From positions 7,092,026 to 7,156,025 of the forward strand of contig JAAHII010000001.1 in the NCBI GenBank assembly GCA_010671905.1: 64,000 nt of DNA, in the 5' to 3' direction. The DNA comes from Leptolyngbya sp. SIOISBB. GTDB taxonomy: Bacteria > Cyanobacteriota > Cyanobacteriia > Phormidesmidales > Phormidesmidaceae. The translations under genes and the position numbers were made by a program. Below, piece after piece: positions 54,301 to 62,994 of this stretch; positions within the stretch are counted from its first letter, which is position 1; each line of letters opens with the position of its first letter. A model generated the notes under the pieces. The model saw only the letters and a program-made list of their open reading frames with translations. It ran no database searches and was not told the DNA's origin.

Positions 54301-55002
54301 GTAGCTGCTAATCTGCTCCAGCGTCAAGTCAAGGGCCAATACCCCCTGCAATTTGCCCTGATCGCCAAAAATTGGGGCCGCTAGCGTAATTCCCAAAACG
54401 GAATAATCTTCGGAGGCAAATTCGTAAATGGGACTCCAACTGGCATGACGATTTTCCACCACAGCCTGGTACCAAGGTCGTCCCCGAGGATCATAGAATT
54501 GCGAACTCAATTGTTCTCGCCGTTCACCCGCTTCATTCAAGCGGTAGGTTGAGCGCTGGGGAGCCGTTTCCGGCGTCACTTCCCACAAAACGGTTTGGCC
54601 ATTATCCCGCTCTTGAATGCCGACAAACGTACCATCGGGGTAGCCTAGATAAATACTACTGATGCCGTCAGAGGCCCGAATTTGGTGCCAAAAATGCCGC
54701 GCTACCGTGGGTGAATTGGAGAGTGCCACATCGCCATAAAAGAGGTTGCTGCGACTATCTCGCTGCAGCAAATTAGGCTGTAGTAAATAAGTCTGAACGT
54801 GTTCACGGATGCGGTTAGCCGCTTCTGCACTTAATTGCGATGCCAAATCATCCACTGCTTTTTGGCCGTTACGCCAAGAAAGTGCGGTGGTCAAGCCGAC
54901 GGCTGCCGCAATTTGTACCACAAACGACACAACCAAAACCATGCGTAAAGGTGGCTGCCGAGGGGGAGGCGGCGGTGAGTGAGAATCAGATTGGGTGGAC
55001 AT
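51400..55002 (-). CDS. Multidomain hybrid: cache sensor, HAMP, histidine kinase, receiver and adenylate/guanylate cyclase
   Basis: About 1200 residues from ATG 55002 (a further ATG 42 bp upstream is possible). Order: membrane segment (about 20-42), extracytoplasmic cache-type sensor (to about 340), second membrane segment, HAMP, HisKA (SHELRTPLNGI, His near 452), HATPase (N box NRLQQILHNLVGNAVKF, G1 DTGIGIP), receiver with DDEP and phosphoacceptor in ILLDVMMP (D near 854), and a class III cyclase (SVVFADIRDFTSLSEQM, FVDKYIGDAIMALF, AISDTVNVASRIE), ending in a TPR-like tail. Domain order resembles CyaC-type cyclases. The HATPase is split by a Pro/Ser-rich insert of nearly 80 residues (about 52999-53235). 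cAMP product is likely, not proven. Confidence 0.93.
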   Translation of the reverse strand: MSTQSDSHSPPPPPRQPPLRMVLVVSFVVQIAAAVGLTTALSWRNGQKAVDDLASQLSAEAANRIREHVQTYLLQPNLLQRDSRSNLFYGDVALSNSPTVARHFWHQIRASDGISSIYLGYPDGTFVGIQERDNGQTVLWEVTPETAPQRSTYRLNEAGERREQLSSQFYDPRGRPWYQAVVENRHASWSPIYEFASEDYSVLGITLAAPIFGDQGKLQGVLALDLTLEQISSYLRTLNISPNGEAFIMERTGDIVATSAEELPFLRLDNGEQARLSATASQEPIIREAAQYLIEAYGSLEQVTTANQLTYELDGQAQLVQVVPFRDGRGLDWLIVTAIPEADFKGQFAANTRNTLLLCLLSLVVASAIAGITARWVAQPIKRLSEASKKLAVGTWDSPLPDGRFEELSELSHSFESMANQLQQSFQQLEAHNHELQRLDKLKDEFLANTSHELRTPLNGIIGLAESLIDGASGPQTRQTKGNLAMIVASGRRLSALVDDILDFAQLQQDRVEIHPRPVGVREATEIVLTLSRPLAREKKVQLINAVSPKLPPVLADENRLQQILHNLVGNAVKFTEYGMVGISAQIIQYPDARPVMLSSTLPSLCPRPHHTDEAFSKQGAEPGVGQMTQSIPRQEPRQALALASTSAPSDPAVNRPSLAPIESSDYYLAITVSDTGIGIPEDKLACIFEPFEQADGSTARVYGGMGIGLAVSQKLVELQGGTFQVISAVGVGSQFTFTLPITTQAHLLAPLESAPTMTNAGQPTDWGWPVQTTLPESLQETVSESKSAAYDEADAVLARRTFLILVVDDEPINRQVIRNHLAVNHYHVVQAGSGPEALTLLAEGLQPDAILLDVMMPQMTGFEVCRKLRETYPAHALPIMMLTAKNQVGDLVMGLSSGANDYLTKPISKSELLARLKTHLYLSKINQAYGRFVPRQFLQFLNKESIVEVELGNQVQQQMSVVFADIRDFTSLSEQMTPEENFKFLNAFLSRMEPAIAEHNGFVDKYIGDAIMALFSQGADDALTASIDMLRRLDKYNEERLQYGKSVLDVGIGINTGAVMLGTVGGRNRMDSTAISDTVNVASRIERMTRIYSANLLISHHTFLELGDSNDYAMRVIDRVQVKGKVAHVSVYEVFDPDPPEQRAGKLKSRTDFETGLAYFYQQRFEEARQRFQRCLEICSTDKVARSYYDRCCTLVRSA

Positions 55003-55547
55003 CCTGTGAGCGGTGTTCGCGTGTGAACGTGAGCGCATCGTCAATTTCGTTATCCAGACAGTTAAGTTAGGGTGGCTCCCTCCTCAATCAAAATGAGTTG
55101 TGTATGCGAAAACTTTCCAAGCTTGACCTTAGAAGTCTCTTTCAGGCGGAATCATCTGAATCCGGGTAAGTTGGCAATTCCCCGAATGTCCATCCTCCGG
55201 TGACTGAGACATCAGTCGTGAGAACCGTGATCACGCCCCCAATTCGTGTTTCTAATCGATTGGTGCCCATTGATTGCCAACGCCTCTCTAGCTGGATGGC
55301 TGACAGTTGTTCTAAGACGGCTCCGTGAATGTGCGTAGGCCCCATGACTAAAGACCGTCCTTGATTGCCTGCCTATGTTGAAGATACTCATATCTACAGT
55401 TATTTATCCCGAGTTTGATGGAATTTTCACTGAAGTTCTGATTAAGTTTCTGTGGATTTCCGGTCTTAGGTCAGAGATTCTATACTGAGTTCATAGCTCC
55501 TGTTCACAGCAACCATTGTTTTTTCGTTTACTGACTATTAGCCTGTC
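55003..55547. other. Divergent spacer between the hybrid cyclase and mutS2 genes
   Basis: About 545 bp. A 67-residue minus-strand frame (55142-55345) has no recognisable family and no ribosome site; a small gene is possible but weakly supported. Between 55380 and 55547 the DNA is AT-rich and probably carries the mutS2 promoter. Confidence 0.35.
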
Positions 55548-58088
55548 TTGATTCAATCTGAAGCGCTTTCTCTCTTAGAGTGGTCTCGTCTCTGCCAGCA
55601 CCTATCCACCTTTGCCGCGACAAAGTTAGGGGCGATCGCCGCTCGTCAACTGACGTTGCCCACCAGCCAAGCCGCGAGTGAGCAATTGCTGGCTGCCACC
55701 ACCGAAGCCCTCCAGATTGAGCGGCAGCCACCAGGACTGAGATTTGCCGGTATTCAAGATATCGGTGATGCCCTTGAACGAGCCCGTCGGCAGGGCCTCT
55801 TACAACCAGCAGAACTGCTGGATATCGCGACCACCTTAGCCGGGGCACGCCAACTCCGGCGGGCGATCGATGGCTTTGAGACGGACGAGTTACCGACTTT
55901 GTCACAACTTATAGCCCCCCTACGGACCTATCCAGAATTAGAACAAGACATTCACTATTGCATTGACGATCGCGGCAAAGTGACTGATCGCGCCACTCCC
56001 AAGTTGGGCAGCATTCGTGAAAATCTGAAGGGGCAACGCAGCCAAATTTATCAAAAGCTAAACAACATCCTGCAACAGCAGAGTAACGCTATTCAAGAAG
56101 CCGTCATTACCCAGCGGGGCGATCGCTTCGTCATCCCGGTCAAAGCACCGCAAAAAGACGCCATCTCCGGCATTGTGCACGATGCTTCGACCAGCGGCGC
56201 GACCCTCTATATCGAGCCCAACAGCATCATTCAAATGGGTAACCGCTTGCGGCAGCTCCAGCGTCAAGAACAGGTTGAAGAAGAAGCCGTTTGCCGCGCC
56301 CTCACCGCCAAAGTGGCCGAAATTTACGCTGACTTGGAAGACCTCTTGCGCATTGTCACGGTGCTCGACTTAGCCACTGCCCGCGCTCGCTACAGCGAAT
56401 GGTTAGGGGCTAACGCGCCTCGATTTGTGACGGATGGTGAACAAACCACCCTGCGCCAGCTACGTCATCCTTTATTAGTGTGGCAGCAGCGCCACGAACA
56501 AGGCAGTGAGGTGGTGCCCATCGACGTCATCGTCAATCCTCGGACTCGGGTCGTCGCCATTACGGGGCCGAATACGGGGGGGAAAACCGTGACCCTCAAA
56601 ACCCTGGGCCTTGCCACTCTAATGGCCAAAGCGGGGTTGTACGTCCCGGCTAGAGAACCGGTTGAAATCCCCTGGTTCGACCAAGTTTTAGCCGACATTG
56701 GCGACGAACAATCCATCGAGCAGAGTTTGTCGACCTTTTCGGGTCACATCAAACGCATCAGCCGCATTTTGGCCGCGATTCAGTCCTCGCTAGTGTCCAC
56801 CCAGATGCCAGAAGACGGGCAACCATCAGCGATCACCGATGAGTCCTTAGCCGCCAACAACGATACCGCCTCCCCTGCAGTCACAGAAGAGACAGCCAAT
56901 ACGGCCTCACCGACTGTCCCACCGACCCATACACCCACTCAACCCCCCACTCCCACCAACGCCCTCATTCTTCTAGACGAAGTCGGCGCGGGGACGGATC
57001 CCTCTGAAGGGAGTGCTTTAGCGATCGCCCTCTTGCACTACCTTGCCAACCAGGTGCGATTCACGGTGGCCACCACCCACTATGGCGAACTCAAAGCGTT
57101 GAAGTATGAGGACGATCGCTTTGAAAATGCCTCAGTCGAGTTTGATGATGTCAGCCTATCCCCCACCTATCGTCTGCTCTGGGGCATTCCCGGCCGCTCT
57201 AACGCGCTCACCATTGCTCGCCGGTTGGGATTAGAGGAAGCTGTCGTGACGGAAGCCCAAAATCACATCGGCAGCAGTCAGCAACAGGACGTGAATGAAG
57301 TCATCGCCGGTCTGGAGGCCCAGCGTAAACAGCAGGAACAAAAAGCCGATGAAGCAGCCCAACTGCTGGCAGAAACGGAAAAACTCCACCGCGAAGTCTC
57401 TCGTAAGGCTGCCTTTTTAGCAGCGCGGGAACGGGAATTGAAACAACAACAAGAACAGGCGGTGCAGGCGGCGATCGCCGATGCGCGTAAAGAGATTGCC
57501 CAAGTCATTCGGCGATTGCAGCAGGGAGAACCCACGGCCCAAGCCGCGCAAAAGGCGACAGACACAGTCAATCAGATTGCCACTCAGCATCGGCCCCCAT
57601 CTATACCCAAAAAGTCAAAACCTGGATTCAAGCCTCAAGCAGGCGATCGCGTTCGCATTCCTAGTCTGGGACAAACGGCTGAAGTGCTGGCCGATCCCGA
57701 TGAGGACGGTAAAGTCATGGTGCGGTTTGGACTGATGAAAATGACCGTCAACCTCACTGAGATCGAATCTCTTCAAGGTGAAAAAGCAGAACTGCCGAAG
57801 CCCAAAGTAGCCCCCTCCCAGAACCTTCCCCACCACCACCCGCCCCTGCTGTCAGAACCTCAAAAAACACCTTTGATTTGCGGGGGCATGCGCGTTGTCG
57901 AAGCTGAGGGCAAGTTAGAAGATGCGATCGCTCGTGCCCATGGCCCGATCTGGATTATTCATGGTCATGGGACTGGCAAGTTGCGGCGCGGAGTGCATGA
58001 ATATCTCCAGCGCCATCCTCAAGTGCAAAAGTTTGAAGCCGCTGAGCAAGCCGATGGGGGAACAGGCGTGACCATTGCCTATCTGTAA
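55548..58088 (+). CDS. mutS2: MutS2 with Smr nuclease domain
   Basis: 846 residues from a TTG start (homology begins at once). MutS2 is a recombination-suppressing or ribosome-splitting ATPase. Walker A GPNTGGKTVTLKTLG (near 340-354), Walker B ALILLDEVGAGTDP, TTHYGELKALKYED and the C-terminal Smr domain with IIHGHGTGKLRRGVHEYL (residues about 800-818) are present. Between Walker A and B lies an extra Thr/Pro-rich stretch of about 55 residues (near 415-470, PTHTPTQPPTPTN), not seen in ordinary MutS2. Its 3' end overlaps a small hairpin (58085-58105). Convergent with guaD. Confidence 0.95.
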   Translation: MIQSEALSLLEWSRLCQHLSTFAATKLGAIAARQLTLPTSQAASEQLLAATTEALQIERQPPGLRFAGIQDIGDALERARRQGLLQPAELLDIATTLAGARQLRRAIDGFETDELPTLSQLIAPLRTYPELEQDIHYCIDDRGKVTDRATPKLGSIRENLKGQRSQIYQKLNNILQQQSNAIQEAVITQRGDRFVIPVKAPQKDAISGIVHDASTSGATLYIEPNSIIQMGNRLRQLQRQEQVEEEAVCRALTAKVAEIYADLEDLLRIVTVLDLATARARYSEWLGANAPRFVTDGEQTTLRQLRHPLLVWQQRHEQGSEVVPIDVIVNPRTRVVAITGPNTGGKTVTLKTLGLATLMAKAGLYVPAREPVEIPWFDQVLADIGDEQSIEQSLSTFSGHIKRISRILAAIQSSLVSTQMPEDGQPSAITDESLAANNDTASPAVTEETANTASPTVPPTHTPTQPPTPTNALILLDEVGAGTDPSEGSALAIALLHYLANQVRFTVATTHYGELKALKYEDDRFENASVEFDDVSLSPTYRLLWGIPGRSNALTIARRLGLEEAVVTEAQNHIGSSQQQDVNEVIAGLEAQRKQQEQKADEAAQLLAETEKLHREVSRKAAFLAARERELKQQQEQAVQAAIADARKEIAQVIRRLQQGEPTAQAAQKATDTVNQIATQHRPPSIPKKSKPGFKPQAGDRVRIPSLGQTAEVLADPDEDGKVMVRFGLMKMTVNLTEIESLQGEKAELPKPKVAPSQNLPHHHPPLLSEPQKTPLICGGMRVVEAEGKLEDAIARAHGPIWIIHGHGTGKLRRGVHEYLQRHPQVQKFEAAEQADGGTGVTIAYL

Positions 58089-58554
58089 CGGAAAATTCCC
58101 GTTACGGGCTATCAGTCGTTTAGTCGCACCAATGCAGGTTCTAAATCAGTCCATTCCCTAGGCCCAGCTGAATCCAATCAGTTCACGATGCTGTCTCGCT
58201 TATCCGTAATCTCAGTCTCAAGATCAAAATTATCGAGAGGAGGAGAAGAGCTGTCAGTGCGGACGCGGTACTCGTTCAATTTCCCTGAGCTTATGCCTCC
58301 TGCAAAAATTTCCAAGCAAAGCTTAATGAAGATAAGCGAACGACTGCTCCCTCTTGAGAATGGCATTTTCTGCTGAAGAATGCTGGTGTCTGCCGCGATA
58401 CTATCGCAAGCCGTAGTTTGGTTAGGTAACTCTAGATCACTGGAATCGTCATCTGGCAGGCCTTTTAATTCCGACTTCCGACTTCCGACTTCCGACTTCC
58501 GACTTCCGAATGCTGCTATAGCTTCAGTCAGCGGTCGTAGTAATCGTTGAAATC
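58089..58554. other. Convergent spacer holding a hairpin and a dispersed repeat
   Basis: GTAACGG / CCGTTAC (58085-58105) forms a hairpin that includes the mutS2 stop, without a T run. The second copy of the dispersed element and its TTCCGAC expansion are near the right end. No gene seen in between. Confidence 0.6.
58417..58520 (+). repeat. Dispersed repeat element, copy 2, with heptamer expansion
   Basis: Shares GGTTAGGT..ACTCTAGATCAC, GGCCTTTTAATTCCG and AATGCTGCTATA with the inverted copy at 47644-47734. Inside, TTCCGAC is repeated five times in tandem plus TTCCGAA (58469-58510), a short tandem repeat of the heptamer class known from cyanobacteria. Located between convergent mutS2 and guaD. 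Confidence 0.8.
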
Positions 58555-59034
58555 TTAGTACGATTGCTTATCAGGCAGGCTTTTCCACTCTTCAAAGGCT
58601 GTCACTGCTGCTTCTGGCATCAAGGGCTGCATCGTGATCTGCCGCGCTTCGCGAGGTTTCGCCACCTCATCGTAAAAGTATTGGCTGTTAAACCCAAACT
58701 GCGCTGCCACTTCCTTGGTATTGCCGTAATACACTTTGTCTAATCGAGCCCAATAGATCGCCCCTAAACACATCGGGCAGGGCTCACAACTGGTATACAG
58801 TTCACAACCGGACAAGTTCCAATTGCCGACCTGTTCACAGGCTTGACGAATGGCTGTCATTTCAGCATGGGCGGTTGGATCATTGATCGACGTGACTTCA
58901 TTCATGCCCTGACCAATAATTTCCCCCTCTTTAACGACAACCGCGCCATAAGGACCGCCTCGCTCTGACCGTATCGCCTCTTTAGAAAGGGCGATCGCCA
59001 CTGCCATAAATTGTTGGTGGCTAGAGTCTGTCAT
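58555..59034 (-). CDS. guaD: Guanine deaminase-like nucleoside/base deaminase
   Basis: 159 residues, typical of small zinc guanine deaminases such as Bacillus GuaD. Zinc ligands and catalytic Glu are visible as TAHAEMTAIR (H56, E58) and TSCEPCPMCLGAIYWAR (C86, C89). The C-terminal YFYDEVAKPREARQI stretch and final tyrosine resemble GuaD, where the C-terminus closes the active site. Converts guanine to xanthine for purine catabolism. A CMP/dCMP or tRNA-adenosine deaminase role is less likely from the close match to GuaD. Intact. Confidence 0.9.
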   Translation of the reverse strand: MTDSSHQQFMAVAIALSKEAIRSERGGPYGAVVVKEGEIIGQGMNEVTSINDPTAHAEMTAIRQACEQVGNWNLSGCELYTSCEPCPMCLGAIYWARLDKVYYGNTKEVAAQFGFNSQYFYDEVAKPREARQITMQPLMPEAAVTAFEEWKSLPDKQSY

Positions 59035-59234
59035 GGGTGTGCATCAACTGACATTAATTCTCAAGCATTCTACCTGGATTCCCTTGCGCAATGTCCAAGC
59101 CTGTCATGAAATTCACAGCACTTATCTGATGACGTTCAGTTTCAGTTTCTGGCCTTCAAGGTATGGGAAACCGAATTTGACTTCACTGCCAAGATTAGGG
59201 AAGGGAAGCAAAGGAATATTGCGTTGCTCATTAA

Positions 59235-61787
59235 TCAGTGATGAGCACTGATTGATGAGCCTTGAAACGACAAGGGGGTACACCGATTCTGCTTGAGCAA
59301 GAGTGTGGCATCGGCCGCAGCTAAAGGACGGGAAAACAAGTACCCCTGACCATAATGACAACCGGCAACCTTGAGGAGCCGCAGTTGCTCCTCACTGTCG
59401 ATGCCTTCCGCCACTAATTTCATGCTGAGCTTTTGGCCTAGGCTAATGATTGTTTCAACAATATCGTGGTCCTCAACACTGTTTTCCATGCTGCTAACAA
59501 ACGAGCGATCGATTTTCAGCGTGTCAGTGGGAAACCGGTGCAGATAACTCAAGGACGAGTAGCCTGTGCCAAAGTCATCAATCGCGAGCTGGATGCCCAA
59601 AGATTTGAGTTCCATCATCAAATTGTGGGCAGCTTCAACATCTCGCATAATCATGCTTTCGGTAATTTCAAGCTGCAAGTAGCGGCCTGGCAGATCAAGC
59701 TGTTGCAAAATGCTGGCAATCTGGGGCACTAAATCTGTCTGATCAAATTGTCGCCGTGACAAATTGACGTTCATCTTGAGAGGTAACTCAGGAAATTGCT
59801 CATTCCAGATTTGAATCTGCTGACAGGCCGTCTTAATAATCCATGCCCCGAGGGGAATAATCATGCCCGTTTCTTCTACTACAGGGATAAAATCATTCGG
59901 CGAAATTAGTCCCCGCTTTTCCTGATTCCACCGGATGAGCGCTTCGAAGCCAGAAACTTTACCCGTTTCCAGCTGAACGATGGGCTGATAGAAGAGCGAG
60001 AATTCCTTATCTTCTAGCGCTTTAATCAGGTCACTTTCAAGATCTAACCGAGCAACAGCCTCCTCTCGCATATCATTGGAAAAGACTTGAAACTGTGCTT
60101 CTTTAAGTGCTTTAGCCCGATACATTGCGGTGTGGGCGTCACGTAACAACTCATCTGGAGTTTGCCCGTAATTTGCCTGAGTGATGGCCAAGCCCACACT
60201 GGCGGTAATCGATAAGCGATGCTTGCCTAACATTAGCGGACTAGATAGCTCGGTGCGCATTTCATCGAGAAACGTCTTCACCTCAGCTTGGCCAATGTTA
60301 TGGAAAAGAATGGCAAATTCATCCCCCCCGACACGAGCGACTTGGCCATATTCACCTAGCATTTTGCGTAAGCGTTTAGCAATTTCCATCAGCAGGCGAT
60401 CGCCGGCAAAATGGCCTAAGCTTTTGTTGATAATTTGGAACCGATCAATATCCAGAAACGCAACGATTACAGGATTGGCTTTTTGACTATTGAGCGCTCG
60501 TTGAATGTGCAGCAAAAAGACTTCTCGCCCAGGCAAGTCAGTGAGGGTATCGTAGGTCGTACGGTAAATCGACTTTTGAACGATGACTAATGCACCGGTG
60601 CCTAAAATTCCGAGCAGCGGGGCAAAAATCGGCAACCAAACAAATTCTGACAACGCTACCCAACCGATCCCAAACAACCCTAGCGGTAAGGCAATACCGG
60701 CTAATAACAACATGTCTGGGCGACGAATCTTCCAAGTAAGAAAGCTAGTCAATCCAGCCCAAGCAAATAGCCAAAGTAACTCGCCGCTGGGGGGCAAAAA
60801 GGTATATTGGGCAGATCGCCCTTCTGCAATATCTAAGAGCTGACTGATAATTTGCGCATGTACAACCACCCCAGCCATCTTGAACTGATTTTCTCGGCTA
60901 GCACTGTAGGGGGTAAAGAATTCGTCTTTAAGACTGGGGGCAACCGAGCCGATCAAAACAATCTTGCCTTCAAATTGCGCAGGATCAAAATTTCCCTGCA
61001 CAACATCTGCTATCGAGATAACTTCCGCTGGTGAAGTGCGCGAACGAAATCGCATCAGCGTTTGATACCCTCGATCATCAGCATATTCATAACCACCCGA
61101 TTTGGCATCTAACCGGGGAATAGCCTGATCGTTAATGTAGAGCGTCTCATCATCATGGTAGAAGGCTGTAGCGTGTTGCGGCAAATAAGCTAGCGTTGAT
61201 CGCAGTGCAAATGAATAGAAGGGGCGGTCAGTAGCGCTCACAAACAGCAATCCCCGCCGAATAACACCATCGGGGTCAATACTGAAATCATTGAAACCTA
61301 CCCGTTCCCATGGCACACCATCGGGCGGAGGGACTTCACCAGTTGCAGGGTCAGTTCCTACGTTAGTAATGGCAATCAGATTATCCGCCGCTAGTTGGGT
61401 CTGCAGCTCTGTCAACCCTGGTGGATGTGCGGTCTTGCGATAAATATCTAACCCCACAACTTTAGGGTTGTGTTGCTGAATGATGCGTAAGACGTTAGCA
61501 ACTTCAGCATCGGAGAGGGGATGACCATACTGCTGAATATCAGTTTCAGTAATGCCCACTACGATCAAGCGAGAATCTCGGCCTTGGTCTGCCTTCAGCC
61601 TAACCAGCGAATCATAAATGAAGAGTTCAAACTGCTGTAAGCCACCCAGTGCCTTCGCTCCAGTAATCAAAGTCGTTGCCAGTAGTGTCGCCACTAAGAT
61701 AGAGCGTCCACTAAACGGCAACGACTGCGAAAGACGGTTGATGAGGGGCTTTATTGCTTGATTTAGCTGGAAGGGAGATCGCACCAT
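59235..61787 (-). CDS. CHASE2-GGDEF-EAL cyclic-di-GMP signalling protein
   Basis: 850 residues from ATG 61787. N-terminal membrane segment, large extracytoplasmic CHASE2 sensor (about 50-325, FELFIYDSLVRLKADQGRDSRL start), three more membrane segments, then GGDEF (RVGGDEFAIL intact near 480) and EAL (GFEALIRWNQEKRGLISPNDF, DDFGTGYSSL). Both catalytic motifs are intact, so it may make and/or break c-di-GMP depending on the signal. Likely regulates motility or exopolysaccharide, which fits the glycan cluster only in a general way. An earlier in-frame GTG (61799) is possible. Confidence 0.95.
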   Translation of the reverse strand: MVRSPFQLNQAIKPLINRLSQSLPFSGRSILVATLLATTLITGAKALGGLQQFELFIYDSLVRLKADQGRDSRLIVVGITETDIQQYGHPLSDAEVANVLRIIQQHNPKVVGLDIYRKTAHPPGLTELQTQLAADNLIAITNVGTDPATGEVPPPDGVPWERVGFNDFSIDPDGVIRRGLLFVSATDRPFYSFALRSTLAYLPQHATAFYHDDETLYINDQAIPRLDAKSGGYEYADDRGYQTLMRFRSRTSPAEVISIADVVQGNFDPAQFEGKIVLIGSVAPSLKDEFFTPYSASRENQFKMAGVVVHAQIISQLLDIAEGRSAQYTFLPPSGELLWLFAWAGLTSFLTWKIRRPDMLLLAGIALPLGLFGIGWVALSEFVWLPIFAPLLGILGTGALVIVQKSIYRTTYDTLTDLPGREVFLLHIQRALNSQKANPVIVAFLDIDRFQIINKSLGHFAGDRLLMEIAKRLRKMLGEYGQVARVGGDEFAILFHNIGQAEVKTFLDEMRTELSSPLMLGKHRLSITASVGLAITQANYGQTPDELLRDAHTAMYRAKALKEAQFQVFSNDMREEAVARLDLESDLIKALEDKEFSLFYQPIVQLETGKVSGFEALIRWNQEKRGLISPNDFIPVVEETGMIIPLGAWIIKTACQQIQIWNEQFPELPLKMNVNLSRRQFDQTDLVPQIASILQQLDLPGRYLQLEITESMIMRDVEAAHNLMMELKSLGIQLAIDDFGTGYSSLSYLHRFPTDTLKIDRSFVSSMENSVEDHDIVETIISLGQKLSMKLVAEGIDSEEQLRLLKVAGCHYGQGYLFSRPLAAADATLLLKQNRCTPLSFQGSSISAHH

Positions 61788-62031
61788 AGGGAGCCACACT
61801 GCTGAATGTATTGCCTCTAAGAAAAAGCGAGTAAAAGGCGTTGATCTCTAGTTACTCACTCTAACGGCACTATTCCGGTGGGAAACAGGCTGTGGCTAAA
61901 TATTCGGCATTCTCCCCTTACTAAACGGTAACGATAATAATTCGTAATCCTACGGTAAGAAAGGGAATAAAACTCAACTAGTTAAATCTGCATTTCTTGC
62001 GGAAGCACTCATAACTGGATGTAGACAGAGA

Positions 62032-62223
62032 CTAATGTATCCCCTTAGGCTCCATCGTGACATGAGTGCCGCCACCTCGACGCTGTCCCGGAAATTCATC
62101 GCCACCGCCGTCTGCCAAAGTTGCGGCTGGAGCTGTCAGCAGCACCAGACTCATGCTGCTGAGAATGCCCAAAAAGATGAGGCCGCGAGGCAAAACGAGT
62201 AGTTGAATGAGTAGAGATTTCAT
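62032..62223 (-). CDS. Small exported Gly-rich protein
   Basis: 63 residues: a hydrophobic signal sequence (LIFLGILSSMSLVLLTAPAA, about 15-34) then DGGGDEFPGQRRGGGTHV. The last motif resembles the Gly/Arg-rich start of DUF928-type cyanobacterial proteins. It follows the CHASE2 gene's upstream region on the same strand, 244 bp before its start. Role unknown; perhaps a secreted or cell-envelope peptide. Confidence 0.6.
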   Translation of the reverse strand: MKSLLIQLLVLPRGLIFLGILSSMSLVLLTAPAATLADGGGDEFPGQRRGGGTHVTMEPKGIH

Positions 62224-62994
62224 GGCTAATGCACCTGACTGATTGTTGTATTGGTAGTTTGCTGCATGTCAACAAGGGGCAGGGGGCGTTGCGTATTTTG
62301 TGAGGGCGACTAGCGCCTTGTAGCATTCGTAACTGAGATTCAAATGCCTTACGCACGTTTCATTCACTATTTAAGCCTTGATGCCCCATGAATGAACACA
62401 GGGATGTTACGGGGAAATTCTGTTTTTTACATCCAGGCTGGGTTAAGGACACAATCACCTCAAATGCTTGCCTATTAACTGTGGAGAGCAGTTTGAAAGC
62501 TCTAGTCAACTTCGCATTACTCAATCAATCGCAAATCAACTTTAAGTGTTTTCACACGAAGTCAAGGGTGTTTCAGTTGATTTGCACTCGCCAAAGAAGA
62601 TTATTTTTGCCAGTGATGTGTAGGCGCATGCTCATGTGCTTATTAATGCTCCAGTACCGATGGCTAATAGCTAAACGCCGTTGCTGCTGGCTGGTTTTGG
62701 AAGTCATTGACTGTCTTGCCTGGGGCGACTGCTGAGCATTGAGGCATGAGATCTGGCCATTGAATCAAGATCAGGTGCTGAGTGCCTAAAGCGTTCTTAC
62801 TGCCCCAGCTACTTTGCTCCAGAAGTGCAGCAAAGTAGCTGGGGTAGCTCCGATGGGTAAGACTTAATCTTTTCTTTCCTAGTGATCGTCCGGTCGGTGA
62901 TCGCAATCTCCACATCAACCTGGCGTAAGAACCGAATTGTTCAGCTCCGTCATTCTGTTTACAATTCTTAATAGAGTGACGGAGTTTAAAGATC
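62224..62994. other. Long gene-free region with two strong hairpins, possible small-RNA locus
   Basis: About 770 bp with no supported coding frame. Holds an 11-bp inverted repeat GCAAATCAACT / AGTTGATTTGC (62531-62541, 62575-62585) and a 16-bp perfect stem CCCCAGCTACTTTGCT / AGCAAAGTAGCTGGGG (62803-62818, 62829-62844, 10-nt loop). Neither is followed by a T run, so they are not simple terminators. A promoter for the next gene lies at the right end. Confidence 0.55.
62937..62984 (+). promoter_or_regulatory. Sigma-70-like promoter overlapped by an inverted repeat
   Basis: TTGTTC (62937-62942) and TACAAT (62960-62965) are separated by 17 bp. An 8-bp inverted repeat CTCCGTCA / TGACGGAG (62945-62952, 62977-62984) brackets the -10 region. 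The gene at 62995 starts 10 nt after the second arm. A regulator site or leader hairpin is likely. Confidence 0.5.

Noticed and set aside
55142-55345. 67-residue minus-strand frame between the cyclase and mutS2 genes
   Set aside because: No similarity, no ribosome site, and located in a divergent promoter region; kept only as a remark.
58085-58105. mutS2 terminator
   Set aside because: The 7-bp hairpin overlaps the stop codon and is not followed by a T run, so an intrinsic terminator is not supported.
62388-62735. 115-residue plus-strand frame
   Set aside because: Composition is unlike neighbouring genes, no ribosome site and it crosses an inverted repeat; treated as non-coding.
62803-62844. 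Intrinsic terminator
   Set aside because: The 16-bp stem is strong but has no T run on either side, and no gene ends nearby.
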